The position numbers and the translations under genes are program-made. Below the pieces are notes generated by a model. It was not told the DNA's origin and did not search any database. It saw only the letters and a program-made list of their open reading frames with translations. 49,357 nucleotides of DNA from Syntrophomonadaceae bacterium (GTDB lineage: Bacteria > Bacillota > Dethiobacteria > DTU022 > UBA8154). Every line of letters starts with the position of its first letter. The first letter of the stretch is position 1. The DNA lies in assembly GCA_003556225.1 (NCBI GenBank), contig PWRN01000058.1:1-49357 (forward strand), read 5' to 3'. Positions 40,187-49,357 of the stretch are shown in pieces.

Positions 40187-41578
40187 ATGAAAGAAGTGAA
40201 GAGCAAGAGCCGGCCCAGGCCGCGGAGGCGAGGAGCCCCGTGGTATGCCTATATCCTGTTCCTGGCTTTCAGCGTTTTTTCGGTCTGGGGTGTGCTCAAT
40301 CATTACATAGCAAATACGGGGCACTATTATGCTGTTTATTTCAATGGCTTGGAAATTGGCATGCTGGAAGGCGAAGAGGACCTGGAAAGAATTGTCCGGG
40401 CGCTGGAAGAAGAAGCCGCAGGTTTTTACGGGGGCGCAGTCAAGCCGGTGGAAACAATCCAGCTTCACCCGGTGCATCGACCTTTTGCAGAACCCGATGG
40501 GGAGCGCGTACGCTCCCAGTTGCGGCATGCCTTGACATATCAAAAAGAGGCGAGAATGATTACTGTGGACGGGAAGGATATTCTCCCCGTTTCCTGCTTG
40601 AACCAGGTAAACACGGTTATTGATCTTTTAGCAGGAGAATATGTTCCAGAGGGAGATCATATCTCCCTGCAGAAAGTTGAGATGAGCGAAAAAGTTGAAT
40701 CCCGGCGGTATTTTTGCTTTCCAGAAGAAATCCGCGAGGCGGAGACGGTTGCAGCTACTTTGCTGCGGGGGACAGATCGCCGAGAAATTTACCTGGTCTC
40801 GCGGGGAGATTCCCTCTGGAAGATCGCCCAGGAGCACGATCTTTCCGTGGATGATCTCAAAGAAGCCAACCCGCAAATAAATGGGGAACTGCTGCAAATC
40901 GGTGATGAATTGAGCCTGATTGTGCCGGAGCCTCTGGTGAACGTGGTCACAGTAGAGCGCGTTGTGGTCGAAGAAAACATTCCCTTTGGCAGAGAATACA
41001 CGTACGATAGCTCCATGTGGAGAACCCAGACTCGGGTAGCGGAAGAAGGTGAGTTTGGCCGCAGAGAGGTTGTTTACGAGGTTACCCGGGAAAACGGCAT
41101 GGAAATATCTGAAGAAAAGATTTTTGAAGAGATCGTCAAGGAACCCAGGAATGAGATTGTTGCAAAAGGCACGGCTAATATCCCCGCCAGGGGTACAGGA
41201 AACTTTATCTGGCCTGTGCAGGGTGGTGGCCGGATGACATCAGGCTACGGCTGGCGCAGCGGTGGTTTTCATGCCGGCATTGATATTGCCTCCCGGGCAG
41301 GAACTTCCATTCTCGCTGCGGATAGCGGCGTTGTGGTTTATGAAGGCTGGGACGGGGCGTACGGTCGCTCCATCGTTATTTATCACGGCCATTATTATAC
41401 TCGCTATGCCCACCATTCAGCAAACCTGGTGAGCAGGGGCGATGCGGTTAGTAAAGGCCAGGTGATCGCCCGCATGGGATCCAGCGGTCGCAGTACGGGG
41501 CCTCATTTGCACTTTGAAGTGCGAACGGCTGGCATCCATGGCCCCACGGTCAACCCCCTGAACTTTTTTAGCCCGTAA
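40187..41578 (+). CDS. LysM / G5-like / M23 cell-wall metallopeptidase
   Basis: LysM YLVSRGDSLWKIAQEHDLSVDDLKEANPQ; G5-like VERVVVEENIPFGREYTYDSSMWRTQTRVAEEGEFGRREVVYEV; M23 SGYGWRSGGFHAGIDIAS...STGPHLHFEVRT. Confidence 0.93.
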   Translation: MKEVKSKSRPRPRRRGAPWYAYILFLAFSVFSVWGVLNHYIANTGHYYAVYFNGLEIGMLEGEEDLERIVRALEEEAAGFYGGAVKPVETIQLHPVHRPFAEPDGERVRSQLRHALTYQKEARMITVDGKDILPVSCLNQVNTVIDLLAGEYVPEGDHISLQKVEMSEKVESRRYFCFPEEIREAETVAATLLRGTDRREIYLVSRGDSLWKIAQEHDLSVDDLKEANPQINGELLQIGDELSLIVPEPLVNVVTVERVVVEENIPFGREYTYDSSMWRTQTRVAEEGEFGRREVVYEVTRENGMEISEEKIFEEIVKEPRNEIVAKGTANIPARGTGNFIWPVQGGGRMTSGYGWRSGGFHAGIDIASRAGTSILAADSGVVVYEGWDGAYGRSIVIYHGHYYTRYAHHSANLVSRGDAVSKGQVIARMGSSGRSTGPHLHFEVRTAGIHGPTVNPLNFFSP

Positions 41579-41638
41579 AGGCAAACAACCTCTCGAAGGC
41601 GGATGAAGTGCATTGGGTGCAGAGAGCAATGCGGAGTG

Positions 41639-41673
41639 AACCGCTGTCTATCCAGGCAAAGAGACAGCGGTTT
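41639..41673 (+). terminator. Hairpin terminator after the LysM/M23 gene
   Basis: AACCGCTGTCT-ATCCAGGCAAAG-AGACAGCGGTTT; only a short T-run. Confidence 0.6.
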
Positions 41674-41703
41674 GGTTGTTCCCAGGGGAAAAATGAAATA
41701 TGG

Positions 41704-41820
41704 TGATCAAGCTTGACCAGGAATGAACTCTTTTCCCCTGCTTGCCCTCGGCGACCCTAAGATTTGCCCTGATGGGAAGGTGTGCAGGGGTTTCAGCAAA
41801 GCCGTCTCAAATTGTTTAAT
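41704..41820 (+). repeat. Intergenic repeat copy B
   Basis: TGATCAAGCTTGACCAGGAATGAACTCTTTTCCCCTGCTTGCCCTCGGC...GATTTGC...GGAAGGTGTGCAGGGGTTTCAGCAAAGCCGTCTCAAA, homologous to 28601-28715. Confidence 0.75.
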
Positions 41821-41850
41821 AAAAAAATAAAAAAGGAATAATGTTTTCGC

Positions 41851-41867
41851 TGTAATACTGCTGTAAT
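41851..41867 (+). promoter_or_regulatory. Candidate WalR (YycF) box
   Basis: TGTAAT-ACTGC-TGTAAT: two exact hexamers 11 bp apart, fitting TGTWAH-N5-TGTWAH, about 240 bp upstream of walR. Confidence 0.6.
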
Positions 41868-41926
41868 ATTCATGCGTTAGATTAGGATTAAGAGTTGACC
41901 CCCTCTTAAAATATACACTCTTCACC

Positions 41927-41953
41927 GGTGGCTTGCAAAGCCACCTTTTTTTT
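41927..41953 (+). terminator. Intrinsic terminator upstream of walR
   Basis: GGTGGCTT-GCA-AAGCCACC followed by TTTTTTTT. Confidence 0.88.
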
Positions 41954-42108
41954 GTTGAGATGAAGGACTTTTCTTGAAACAAACGAATTGTTATGTAAAG
42001 TGAACGCAGCACGGGCTGTTTGACGAAATAAACAGCGCCGCCCTTCGACCGGGTTGCTTTTCTGAGCGAGGATTATCACGTTGATCCAATATGCCGGGAG
42101 TAATATAG

Positions 42109-42795
42109 ATGAAAGAAAAGATTATGATTATCGACGATGAACAGCCCATTGCAGAAATTTTACAGTACAACCTGGAACAGGAAGGGTTCCGGGTACTGGT
42201 GGCTTATGACGGGGAAAGCGCCATCCGCCTGGCTTTTGCTGAAAAACCGGACCTGATTTTGCTGGATATTATGCTGCCTCGCATCGATGGATTTAATGTA
42301 TGCCGGGAAATACGACAAAAACTCGATGTGCCTATCATCATGCTCTCTGCCCGGGAGGCGGAGGTGGATAAGGTTTTGGGCCTGGAGCTGGGCGCCGATG
42401 ACTATGTAACCAAACCCTTTAGTGCCAGGGAATTAATTGCCCGCATCAAAGCCACGTTGCGGCGCTCACACTTGCAGAAGAAGTCCAAGAAAATTCTGAT
42501 TTGCGGTGACCTCAAACTGGACTTGGACGAAATGCTGTTGAACAAAAAGGGTGTAGAGATTAAGCTGACATTTCGGGAATTCAGCCTGCTTGCCTACTTG
42601 TTAAAGAATGCGGGCCACGTTTTTAGCCGGGAAAAACTACTGGAAGAAGTTTGGGGGTTCGATTATTTGGGAGAAGAGCGAACCGTGGATGTCACCATCA
42701 GGCGACTGCGGGAAAAGATTGAAGATAACCCGGGCAATCCCTCGTACATCTGCACCAGGCGGGGCGTAGGTTATTATCTGAGGAGGCTGCAGTAA
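42109..42795 (+). CDS. walR: Two-component response regulator WalR (YycF)
   Basis: KIMIIDDEQPIAEILQYNLEQEGFRVLVAYDG...LGADDYVTKPFSARELIARIKATLRR; OmpR-type wHTH EERTVDVTIRRLREKIEDNPGNPSYICTRRGVGYYL. Confidence 0.95.
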   Translation: MKEKIMIIDDEQPIAEILQYNLEQEGFRVLVAYDGESAIRLAFAEKPDLILLDIMLPRIDGFNVCREIRQKLDVPIIMLSAREAEVDKVLGLELGADDYVTKPFSARELIARIKATLRRSHLQKKSKKILICGDLKLDLDEMLLNKKGVEIKLTFREFSLLAYLLKNAGHVFSREKLLEEVWGFDYLGEERTVDVTIRRLREKIEDNPGNPSYICTRRGVGYYLRRLQ

Positions 42796-44588
42796 TGCGC
42801 ATTGGAATGCAGGGCAAGATCGTGCTGATGTATTCCTTGCTTATTCTTTTTGCCATGCAGCTTAGCGGGGTTTACTTGGTTCGTTCCTTGGAAAATTACT
42901 ACCTGCAAAATTATACCAGTAGCCAGACCGCGAAGGGAGAACTGCTAGTTAACTTTATCCGGCGTTATTTAATGGAAGAAGATGGCCAGGGAGAACACCT
43001 CGCCGCCATGGTTGCCGAGTTTGGAGGTGGAACGCCTCCTATGGAAACCATGGTTTTGGACCGCTATGGGCGGCTGCTTGCCGGCCCTGATCAACGCTAC
43101 CACGCCATGCTGGGGGGGCGGGTCATCCAGGATGATATTCTGCTGGCACTGGCAGGAAATAAAGTTGAAGCGGTGCGCATAGATCCTGAAACGGGCGCGC
43201 GGCACTACCACCTGGTTATGCCCGTGAAAAATGCCGGGACCGTTGTGGGTGTAGTTTTTATGAAAGGTTCCTTGGAACACATCCATCTAATTTTGCGGGA
43301 GATAAAATTTTTTTTAATCACCGGGTGGAGCATTGCCCTTGGAATCGCGGTAATCATCGGGTTTATGCTCACCAGGACCATTACCCGACCCATCAAGGAA
43401 GTCACCTCCCGCGCGGCGGCCATGGCTGGAGGAGACTTTTCACAGCATATCGAAGTTCGCTCTAATGACGAAATTGGCGAGCTGGGTCAAATGTTTAACA
43501 TTTTAACGGGGCGTTTGCAGCAGACCCTCGGGGAAATCTCCGCGGAGAAAACAAAAGTTGAAGCCATTTTAAATTACATGACCGATGGCATCATAGCCTT
43601 GAATCATCGGGGTGCAGTTATTCACGTGAATCCTGCGACCAAAACAATCCTGGAAGGGCAAGGTACTCAGGTTGCCGTCGGTTTGCCGGGACAGCGTGTC
43701 TTGGCTGAACTTTTCTCTGCGGAAGAACTGGAGAGCCTGCTGCAAAGCGACAGATCAGTCACCCATGAAGTAAGCTTAGGGACGACGGGGGAAAAGACAT
43801 ACCAGGTGCACTTTGCTCCCTTTCGAGAGAGTGGCGAACAGCAGGGCATGCTGATTGTCCTGCACGATGTTACCCGGGAGCGGAATTTTTCTCGATTACA
43901 GCAAGAATTTGTGGCCAATGTTTCTCATGAACTGCGCACGCCGTTAACAACGGTGAAAAATTACGTGGAAACCCTGTTAAGCGGGGCCCAGGAAAATCCC
44001 GATACTCGGGGGCGTTTTCTGCATGTGCTGGAAAGAGAAACAGAGCGCATGGTTAAACTGGTCAAGGATCTACTGGTGCTTTCCCAGATGGATTACCAGG
44101 ACACAGATTGGACCCGGAGGGAAATCGATTTAACCGCGCTGGTCCAAAGTGTGCTGGAGCAGGTAGATTTTGACGCCCGAGGCAGGAACCTGCAAATCAA
44201 GAGCGCCTTGCCCGGTGAGGCGGTAAAGGTCAGCGGTGATATCGATAGAATACGCCAGGTGCTACTCAACCTGCTGGACAACGCCATGAAGTTTACACCG
44301 CCGGGTGGTGAAATTACCGTGACGGTTTCTTGCGAAGGTGGAGAAGCCCATCTTTCTGTTCTCGATACCGGGATAGGAATTCCCGAAGAGGATGTGGGGC
44401 GAGTATTTGAGCGTTTTCATCGTGTGGACAAAACACGCTCGCGGGGATCGGGAGGAACCGGGTTGGGGCTCTCGATTGCCCGGCAGATCATCGAGGCCCA
44501 CGGGGGAATAATTCATTTAAAGAGCATTTTGAACCAGGGGACCGAAGTTTCTATTTGCCTGCCCCGGCAGTTCGATTCATCGCCATAA
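42795..44588 (+). CDS. walK: Sensor histidine kinase WalK (YycG)
   Basis: Two TM segments, HAMP, PAS (MTDGIIALNHRGAVIHVNPA), H-box FVANVSHELRTPLTTVKNYVETLLSGA, N/G boxes; ATG overlaps the walR TAA. Confidence 0.95.
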   Translation: MRIGMQGKIVLMYSLLILFAMQLSGVYLVRSLENYYLQNYTSSQTAKGELLVNFIRRYLMEEDGQGEHLAAMVAEFGGGTPPMETMVLDRYGRLLAGPDQRYHAMLGGRVIQDDILLALAGNKVEAVRIDPETGARHYHLVMPVKNAGTVVGVVFMKGSLEHIHLILREIKFFLITGWSIALGIAVIIGFMLTRTITRPIKEVTSRAAAMAGGDFSQHIEVRSNDEIGELGQMFNILTGRLQQTLGEISAEKTKVEAILNYMTDGIIALNHRGAVIHVNPATKTILEGQGTQVAVGLPGQRVLAELFSAEELESLLQSDRSVTHEVSLGTTGEKTYQVHFAPFRESGEQQGMLIVLHDVTRERNFSRLQQEFVANVSHELRTPLTTVKNYVETLLSGAQENPDTRGRFLHVLERETERMVKLVKDLLVLSQMDYQDTDWTRREIDLTALVQSVLEQVDFDARGRNLQIKSALPGEAVKVSGDIDRIRQVLLNLLDNAMKFTPPGGEITVTVSCEGGEAHLSVLDTGIGIPEEDVGRVFERFHRVDKTRSRGSGGTGLGLSIARQIIEAHGGIIHLKSILNQGTEVSICLPRQFDSSP

Positions 44589-44631
44589 CCCGGAGGAATC
44601 TTGGCACTTATGCAGTGAGGGGTTGCAGTCT

Positions 44632-46275
44632 TTGTGGGAAAAATTTAAACTGACCATTTTACTGTTGCTCATCGGTTTGAGCCTGCTGCAGACGTACCTG
44701 CTGTGGTTTGGCCAACCGCTCCCCCAGGAAGGAATTCTTCCGCGGTATGAACGAGCATTTTTCAACGATCCGCCTCCGGTTTCCCGGTTAGTTCAGCCCG
44801 CGCAGATGGTGATTCAACACGGCGATGAGCTCTTCTTCTTCGGGCGGGGGGAAGAAACATCTGCGCGTTTGTGGGAAAAGTGTTTTGCACTCATTGCCAG
44901 CACGTTGCAGCGCCCTGGTTTGGAAAGGGTTACCGAAGAAAATATAAAGTTTCTGGAAGAGATTGAAACCCGGCTGGTTTGCAGGTTTGACTACACCATC
45001 CCGGCGGAAGTGTTTATTCCCGAAGTTCCTTTGGGCATAGATCTGGGTGTGATTACACTCCTGTGGGAGAGACAGGATTTGCATATTCTGCTGGAGGGAG
45101 AAGATGCTTTTCTTTATCGGGTACCGGCGGCATTGGCCCGGGATATCCTGGAATTCTTGCCGGAAGCTGGTGAAGACACCTATATTTCTTTGCCTGCTGA
45201 GCTGGAGCTTTATGCAGCCAGCCAGGAGAAGGCCGAACCTGAACTGCTTCTTGTCCCGGCCGGCACAACGGTCCCTTTTGATGAAGCCGAGACGGAGATG
45301 GAGCCGGTGACGCCCCATGCAGGTAGAGAAGAGGAAACTGCAGGGGAGGGAGAACCGGAAAAAGAAGAGAAAGGCCCGGAACAGGATCCTGGCGCAAACG
45401 ATTTGCCTGGAACCCCTGAAGCGGTGGATGGTCGCCCCGGGGAAGGCCTGGATGAAAAGGCGGTTGATGGAGATCATGAGGGTTTGCAAGAAGAAGTTCT
45501 TTCTCCAGAAGCACCAGCAACAGAAACCCTGGAACCGTTGGAAGAGCGCCCGGAAAGGGTTTGGCATATCCAGGTCAAGGGGAATATCCTGGTTCCTGAA
45601 AACAAACTGTGGGCTGCTGAACGATCTCTCGGACCGGAAAACATCGATCTGGATCAGCTGGTACGGGCGTTTTTTATTGATACCACCATGGCCAGGCGGA
45701 TCGAGGAACGAGACGATGCACTATACTTCACCGATGGGGAACGTGGGTTAAGGATCTATGCTTCCGGACTCGTGGAATATACGGCCCCCAAGCTGGAACA
45801 AGTCCTCAGCCGGATTGATTATTTTACTGCCTTGCAAAAAGGGGCAGAAAACCTGAGTTTATTCGGAGGTTGGAAGTCTGAAGCGTACCTGGACAAAATT
45901 GAACGCCAAAGTACGGGATACGCATTGACCTGGCAGCTATACGATCGCGGGTTTCGATTGGCCGGTGATCATATTGGATGTAAAATGATCGTAAATGAGC
46001 AGGGGGTACCGTATTACCAACGCAAATTTCCCGTGATCGGCGAAGCCTTATTTGAAAAAAGGCCCTTTTGCTCCTACGAAAGCGCTTTATATCACGCGAT
46101 CATGCTTATGCCGGAAGCTTTCCACGATAACCGGGTAACGCTTTTATCTCTGGAACCGGTGTACTTCATCCCCGGGGAGGGGCAGCCTGAAAAAGCGATT
46201 CCGGCCTGGCACATTCATCTCCAGGAGACGGGGCCTGCTTACCTTCACTGGGAAACCCTGGAACAGCTTAATTAA
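44632..46275 (+). CDS. yycH: YycH (WalH)-like regulatory protein with an acidic low-complexity insertion
   Basis: N-terminal TM LTILLLLIGLSLLQTYLLWF, located between walK and yycI; TTG 44632 or 44623 start. Confidence 0.82.
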   Translation: MWEKFKLTILLLLIGLSLLQTYLLWFGQPLPQEGILPRYERAFFNDPPPVSRLVQPAQMVIQHGDELFFFGRGEETSARLWEKCFALIASTLQRPGLERVTEENIKFLEEIETRLVCRFDYTIPAEVFIPEVPLGIDLGVITLLWERQDLHILLEGEDAFLYRVPAALARDILEFLPEAGEDTYISLPAELELYAASQEKAEPELLLVPAGTTVPFDEAETEMEPVTPHAGREEETAGEGEPEKEEKGPEQDPGANDLPGTPEAVDGRPGEGLDEKAVDGDHEGLQEEVLSPEAPATETLEPLEERPERVWHIQVKGNILVPENKLWAAERSLGPENIDLDQLVRAFFIDTTMARRIEERDDALYFTDGERGLRIYASGLVEYTAPKLEQVLSRIDYFTALQKGAENLSLFGGWKSEAYLDKIERQSTGYALTWQLYDRGFRLAGDHIGCKMIVNEQGVPYYQRKFPVIGEALFEKRPFCSYESALYHAIMLMPEAFHDNRVTLLSLEPVYFIPGEGQPEKAIPAWHIHLQETGPAYLHWETLEQLN

Positions 46276-46323
46276 TCCTGCCAGCCTCTCAGGTTGCAGC
46301 AGGGTGATGAGGAGAAACTTTCA

Positions 46324-47211
46324 ATGGAACTCTCCCGGGCAAAAACACTATTGATCGCCGCTTTTTTCTTATTGAATTTGTTTTTGTTCTATCATATCTG
46401 GGAAGAAAAGGGAGAGAGCCTGTTCCCTTATGGGCAGCAGACAGAGCTTTCGCAGCTGGAGTCGGCCCTGGAGGAGGCGAAGCTGGAAATGGCGATCGGG
46501 CTTCCGCGCGGTGGCATCCGGATCGGTCACCTGGTCGTAGAACCATGGGAAATCGAGCGCAGCAAAGCCGTGTACCCGGTTTGGGATGCCCTGGGCATTG
46601 AAAGGGAAGCCGCCTCGGATGTGCTGGCAGAGCAGCCTGCGCAGGCTGAAGAGGAGCGGGTGATTATTTCCCGACACGGTACAGGCGATTACAAGCTGGT
46701 CCTGCGGGAGGGGGGCGCGGTTTCTTTGAACAGTGCCCTGGAGAACCCTTCGGAAGAAGATGTGGCGTGGGAAGAAATGGAAAAAGCTGCCCAGGACTTT
46801 GTTGACGGCATTCCTTACATGGCTGATTTCGAGCTGGATTACATGCAGCGTGGCCAGGAGTGGACCGTCTTAAACTACCGCCAGGTTTATGATCATTTTC
46901 CCTTGTACGCCGGTTATCTCCAGGTATTTATGAATGGCCTTGACCTCACGGGGTTTTATCTTTATCGGCTGGAACCCGTTGGTTTTGCAGAACAGGCAAG
47001 AGAAGTCGTGCCCCCGTCTACGGCGCTGCTGCGGTTCCTGGAGGTATATGCCGCCGATGGGCGGCAAAAGGCCATTGTTGACTTTTCCCTGGGGTATTAC
47101 AGCCAGGAATATGATGCAGAAAGGTGGGAAATTCCTCCCGTATGGAGGATTCGCCTGAACAATGGCGAACTATATTATATCAATGCCTTCACGGGAAATT
47201 TGGAAAGGTAA
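46324..47211 (+). CDS. yycI: YycI (WalI)-like regulatory protein
   Basis: MELSRAKTLLIAAFFLLNLFLFYHIWEEK; C-terminal PPVWRIRLNNGELYYINAFTGNLER; gene order. Confidence 0.85.
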   Translation: MELSRAKTLLIAAFFLLNLFLFYHIWEEKGESLFPYGQQTELSQLESALEEAKLEMAIGLPRGGIRIGHLVVEPWEIERSKAVYPVWDALGIEREAASDVLAEQPAQAEEERVIISRHGTGDYKLVLREGGAVSLNSALENPSEEDVAWEEMEKAAQDFVDGIPYMADFELDYMQRGQEWTVLNYRQVYDHFPLYAGYLQVFMNGLDLTGFYLYRLEPVGFAEQAREVVPPSTALLRFLEVYAADGRQKAIVDFSLGYYSQEYDAERWEIPPVWRIRLNNGELYYINAFTGNLER

Positions 47212-47230
47212 GCGAGGAGACGATAGCAAG

Positions 47231-48589
47231 ATGGCAAAGGGCTCATTTCATGCTGCAGCGAAGCCTCTGCAGGTTGTGCAAAACGGCGCAGAGGGAGAAA
47301 ATTTGCTTAAAGCAAGAGACAGCATCCATGGTACCAAGTGCCTGATTATTGAAGGTGAACAAAGAATCCGCGGGGATATACGTATTAACGGTGCAAAAAA
47401 TGCAGCGGTTGCGATCTTGCCAGCATCGCTTTTAACGGAACGATCGGTTAAGGTGGATAATTTGCCGAACATCACGGATATACATAAGCTAGTTGACATT
47501 ATTGCGGCCCTGGGCGCGAAAGTTAACTCCCCGCTAAAAGGGCAGCTATGTGTCGATGCCTCTGCGGTTAACGGCTTTGCACCCCCGGCAAACCTGGTCA
47601 ACCAGCTGCGAGCTTCCTACTATCTTATGGGCAGCCTGCTGGGTCGCTTCGGGCAGGTTGAAGTCCCCATGCCGGGAGGCTGTGACCTGGGTCCCAGGCC
47701 CATTGACCAGCACATCAAGGGCTTTACAGCCCTGGGTGCCAAGGTGGAACTGGAGCACGGTGTGGTTAAAATCAAGGCCCGAAAGCTAAGAGGTGCCCAT
47801 ATTTACCTGGACGTCGTTAGCGTTGGGGCTACCATTAATATCATGCTTGCCGCGGTGAAGGCGGAAGGAAAAACCATCATCGAAAACGCCGCCAAGGAAC
47901 CAGAAATTGTTGACACAGCGAACTTTCTTAATGCCATGGGTTGCCAGGTTGTCGGGGCAGGAACCGATGTGATCAAAATAAACGGAGTGAAGAGCCTGGG
48001 AGAGGTGGAGCACAAGGTTATTCCCGACCGCATCGAGGCCGGCACCTTTATGATTGCAGCGGCGGCTACCTGTGGAGAAGCCCAAATCTGTGATGTCATC
48101 CCCAAGCACCTGGACCCCCTCTCGGCCAAGTTGAAAGAAGTGGGAACAGAAGTCGAGGTGGGGCCTGACTGGATTCAGGTCAGGGGGAAAACGAAACTGC
48201 TTCCTTCCGATGTCAAAACCTTTCCTTACCCTGGCTTTCCCACCGATCTGCAGCCGCCCGTCATGGTGCTTTTGACCCGTGCCCAGGGAACAAGCATGAT
48301 TACAGAAAACGTTTTTGAACGACGCTTCCGCCACGTGGATGAACTGAAAAAAATGGGGGCCCAGATCAAAGTGGAGGGGCGCACGGCTGTGATCGAGGGA
48401 GGGCACAAGCTCTTTGGCGCGCCGGTTAAAGCCATGGATTTGCGAGGGGGGGCGGCGTTTATCATAGCTGGGCTAAAATCCGAGGGAAAAACGATACTGA
48501 CAGGCATTGAGCACATCGATCGGGGATATGAAGATATTGTGGAGCGTTTCAAAAAGTTATCTGTTTCGATTGAGCGCTCTTTGGTGTAA
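47231..48589 (+). CDS. murA: UDP-N-acetylglucosamine 1-carboxyvinyltransferase MurA
   Basis: LIIEGEQRIRGDIRINGAKNAAVAILPASLL; PMPGGCDLGPRPIDQHIKGF (active-site Cys present); RHVDELKKMGAQIKVEGRTAVI. ATG 47231 behind GAGGAG. Confidence 0.96.
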   Translation: MAKGSFHAAAKPLQVVQNGAEGENLLKARDSIHGTKCLIIEGEQRIRGDIRINGAKNAAVAILPASLLTERSVKVDNLPNITDIHKLVDIIAALGAKVNSPLKGQLCVDASAVNGFAPPANLVNQLRASYYLMGSLLGRFGQVEVPMPGGCDLGPRPIDQHIKGFTALGAKVELEHGVVKIKARKLRGAHIYLDVVSVGATINIMLAAVKAEGKTIIENAAKEPEIVDTANFLNAMGCQVVGAGTDVIKINGVKSLGEVEHKVIPDRIEAGTFMIAAAATCGEAQICDVIPKHLDPLSAKLKEVGTEVEVGPDWIQVRGKTKLLPSDVKTFPYPGFPTDLQPPVMVLLTRAQGTSMITENVFERRFRHVDELKKMGAQIKVEGRTAVIEGGHKLFGAPVKAMDLRGGAAFIIAGLKSEGKTILTGIEHIDRGYEDIVERFKKLSVSIERSLV

Positions 48590-48659
48590 CAACTAGGTTC
48601 GGGTTGAAATGGTTGTGACCTGGGAAGGAAGCTTGTTTTACCTGGATTTCAAAGTGGTC

Positions 48660-48709
48660 AAAAACCGCTTGCTGCATGAACCCGTGGCTGTTTTGTGCCG
48701 CGGTTTTTG
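48660..48709 (+). terminator. Intrinsic terminator after murA
   Basis: AAAACCGC ... GCGGTTTTT. Confidence 0.65.
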
Positions 48710-48818
48710 TTTCTCTATTTGCCCCTGCTTTGAGGCAAGGAATTCTTTACTTGCTTTTGCATTTGTTATAAACTGAAGATATGGATGTCTTGAATACGCA
48801 GGGTGGGAGGTTTTACCG

Positions 48819-49357
48819 GTGAGCAATTATTTTAACGGGTTTTCCAACGATTCTCCTCGGAAAAAAACACACTTTTGGAAAGGGACGGTTTTCGGGCTGC
48901 TGTTAGGAGTTCTGCTGGTGGCAGCGGCATTCGTTTACATTCCTGGAGTAATAAATTCCCAGAACACGGAAGAAGAAGAAACTGGCACACCCCTGGCAGG
49001 GGAAGAAAGAAATCTTGACGGAGAAAATTTGGATATTGCTGAAGAGGTCAGGCAGTACTACATGGCAGTCGTTCACGCGGCGGAAGCCGTTACCCCTTCC
49101 GTGGTGGGGATCAGCAACTACGGGTATACCGTTGACTTCTGGGGTCGCAGCAGTGAACTCCGGGAAGTGGGTACCGGCTCCGGGGTGATTATCAGTGAAG
49201 ACGGACTGATTGTGACCAATTATCACGTGATTGAAAACGCGGAAGAAATTATCGTCACCCTGGGATCAGGAGAAGAAGTTCAGGCGGAGACTGTGGGGGT
49301 TGACCCACCAACGGACCTGGCTGTGCTAAGTGTCGATAAAACAGGGCTGCCGGCAGC
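48819..49357 (+). CDS. htrA: S1C trypsin-like serine protease (HtrA/DegP family), N-terminal part; runs off the window
   Basis: GTG start behind GGTGGGAGG; TM GTVFGLLLGVLLVAAAFVYIP; AAEAVTPSVVGISNYG; GTGSGVIISEDGLIVTNYHVIENAEEIIVTLGSGEEV. Confidence 0.93.
   Translation, partial: MSNYFNGFSNDSPRKKTHFWKGTVFGLLLGVLLVAAAFVYIPGVINSQNTEEEETGTPLAGEERNLDGENLDIAEEVRQYYMAVVHAAEAVTPSVVGISNYGYTVDFWGRSSELREVGTGSGVIISEDGLIVTNYHVIENAEEIIVTLGSGEEVQAETVGVDPPTDLAVLSVDKTGLPA

Noticed and set aside
41707-42012. 101-aa minus-strand ORF upstream of walR
   Set aside because: Translation of repeat B, the terminator and AT-rich spacer; the related copy at 28.6 kb has in-frame stops.
44788-45567. 259-aa and overlapping 155-aa ORFs antisense to yycH
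   Set aside because: Overlap a plausible yycH in conserved order; low-complexity composition mirrors the acidic insertion.

Overview
The window is the replication-origin region of a Firmicute/Clostridia-like chromosome. dnaA (minus strand) and rpmH (plus strand) diverge from about 18.0 kb, and nearly every gene is transcribed away from that point. The minus-strand arm, read outward from the origin, is dnaA-dnaN-recF-DUF721/DciA-like-remB-like-gyrB-gyrA-flavoprotein, then a carboxyltransferase gene, then a T-box-controlled ilvE-ilvD-ilvB-ilvN operon. The plus-strand arm is rpmH-rnpA-yidD-yidC-jag-mnmE-rsmG-noc-soj-parB, a perfect parS, an M23 peptidase, a bactofilin, a gene-poor repeat-containing interval with a universal stress protein and adk, DUF951-ychF-AI-2E permease, rpsF-ssb-rpsR-rplI-dnaB, a FAD protein, purA, a LysM/G5/M23 peptidase, walR-walK-yycH-yycI, murA and the start of htrA. 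Most of this is conserved core, and I see no self-contained novel defence or mobile system. The best leads are: (i) a 14-bp perfect inverted repeat of TTATGCACA boxes around a trinucleotide-rich spacer in the dnaA-dnaN gap; (ii) a perfect Noc-binding-site-like palindrome that forms the last codons of the AI-2E permease gene; (iii) nested GC-rich palindromes inside noc; (iv) an exact WalR-type direct repeat upstream of walRK; (v) a dispersed intergenic repeat family with one head-to-head pair and a distant copy; (vi) parABS next to an M23-bactofilin pair. No tRNA, rRNA, CRISPR array or transposase gene was recognised. All family assignments come from reading motifs in the translations; no database search was run.
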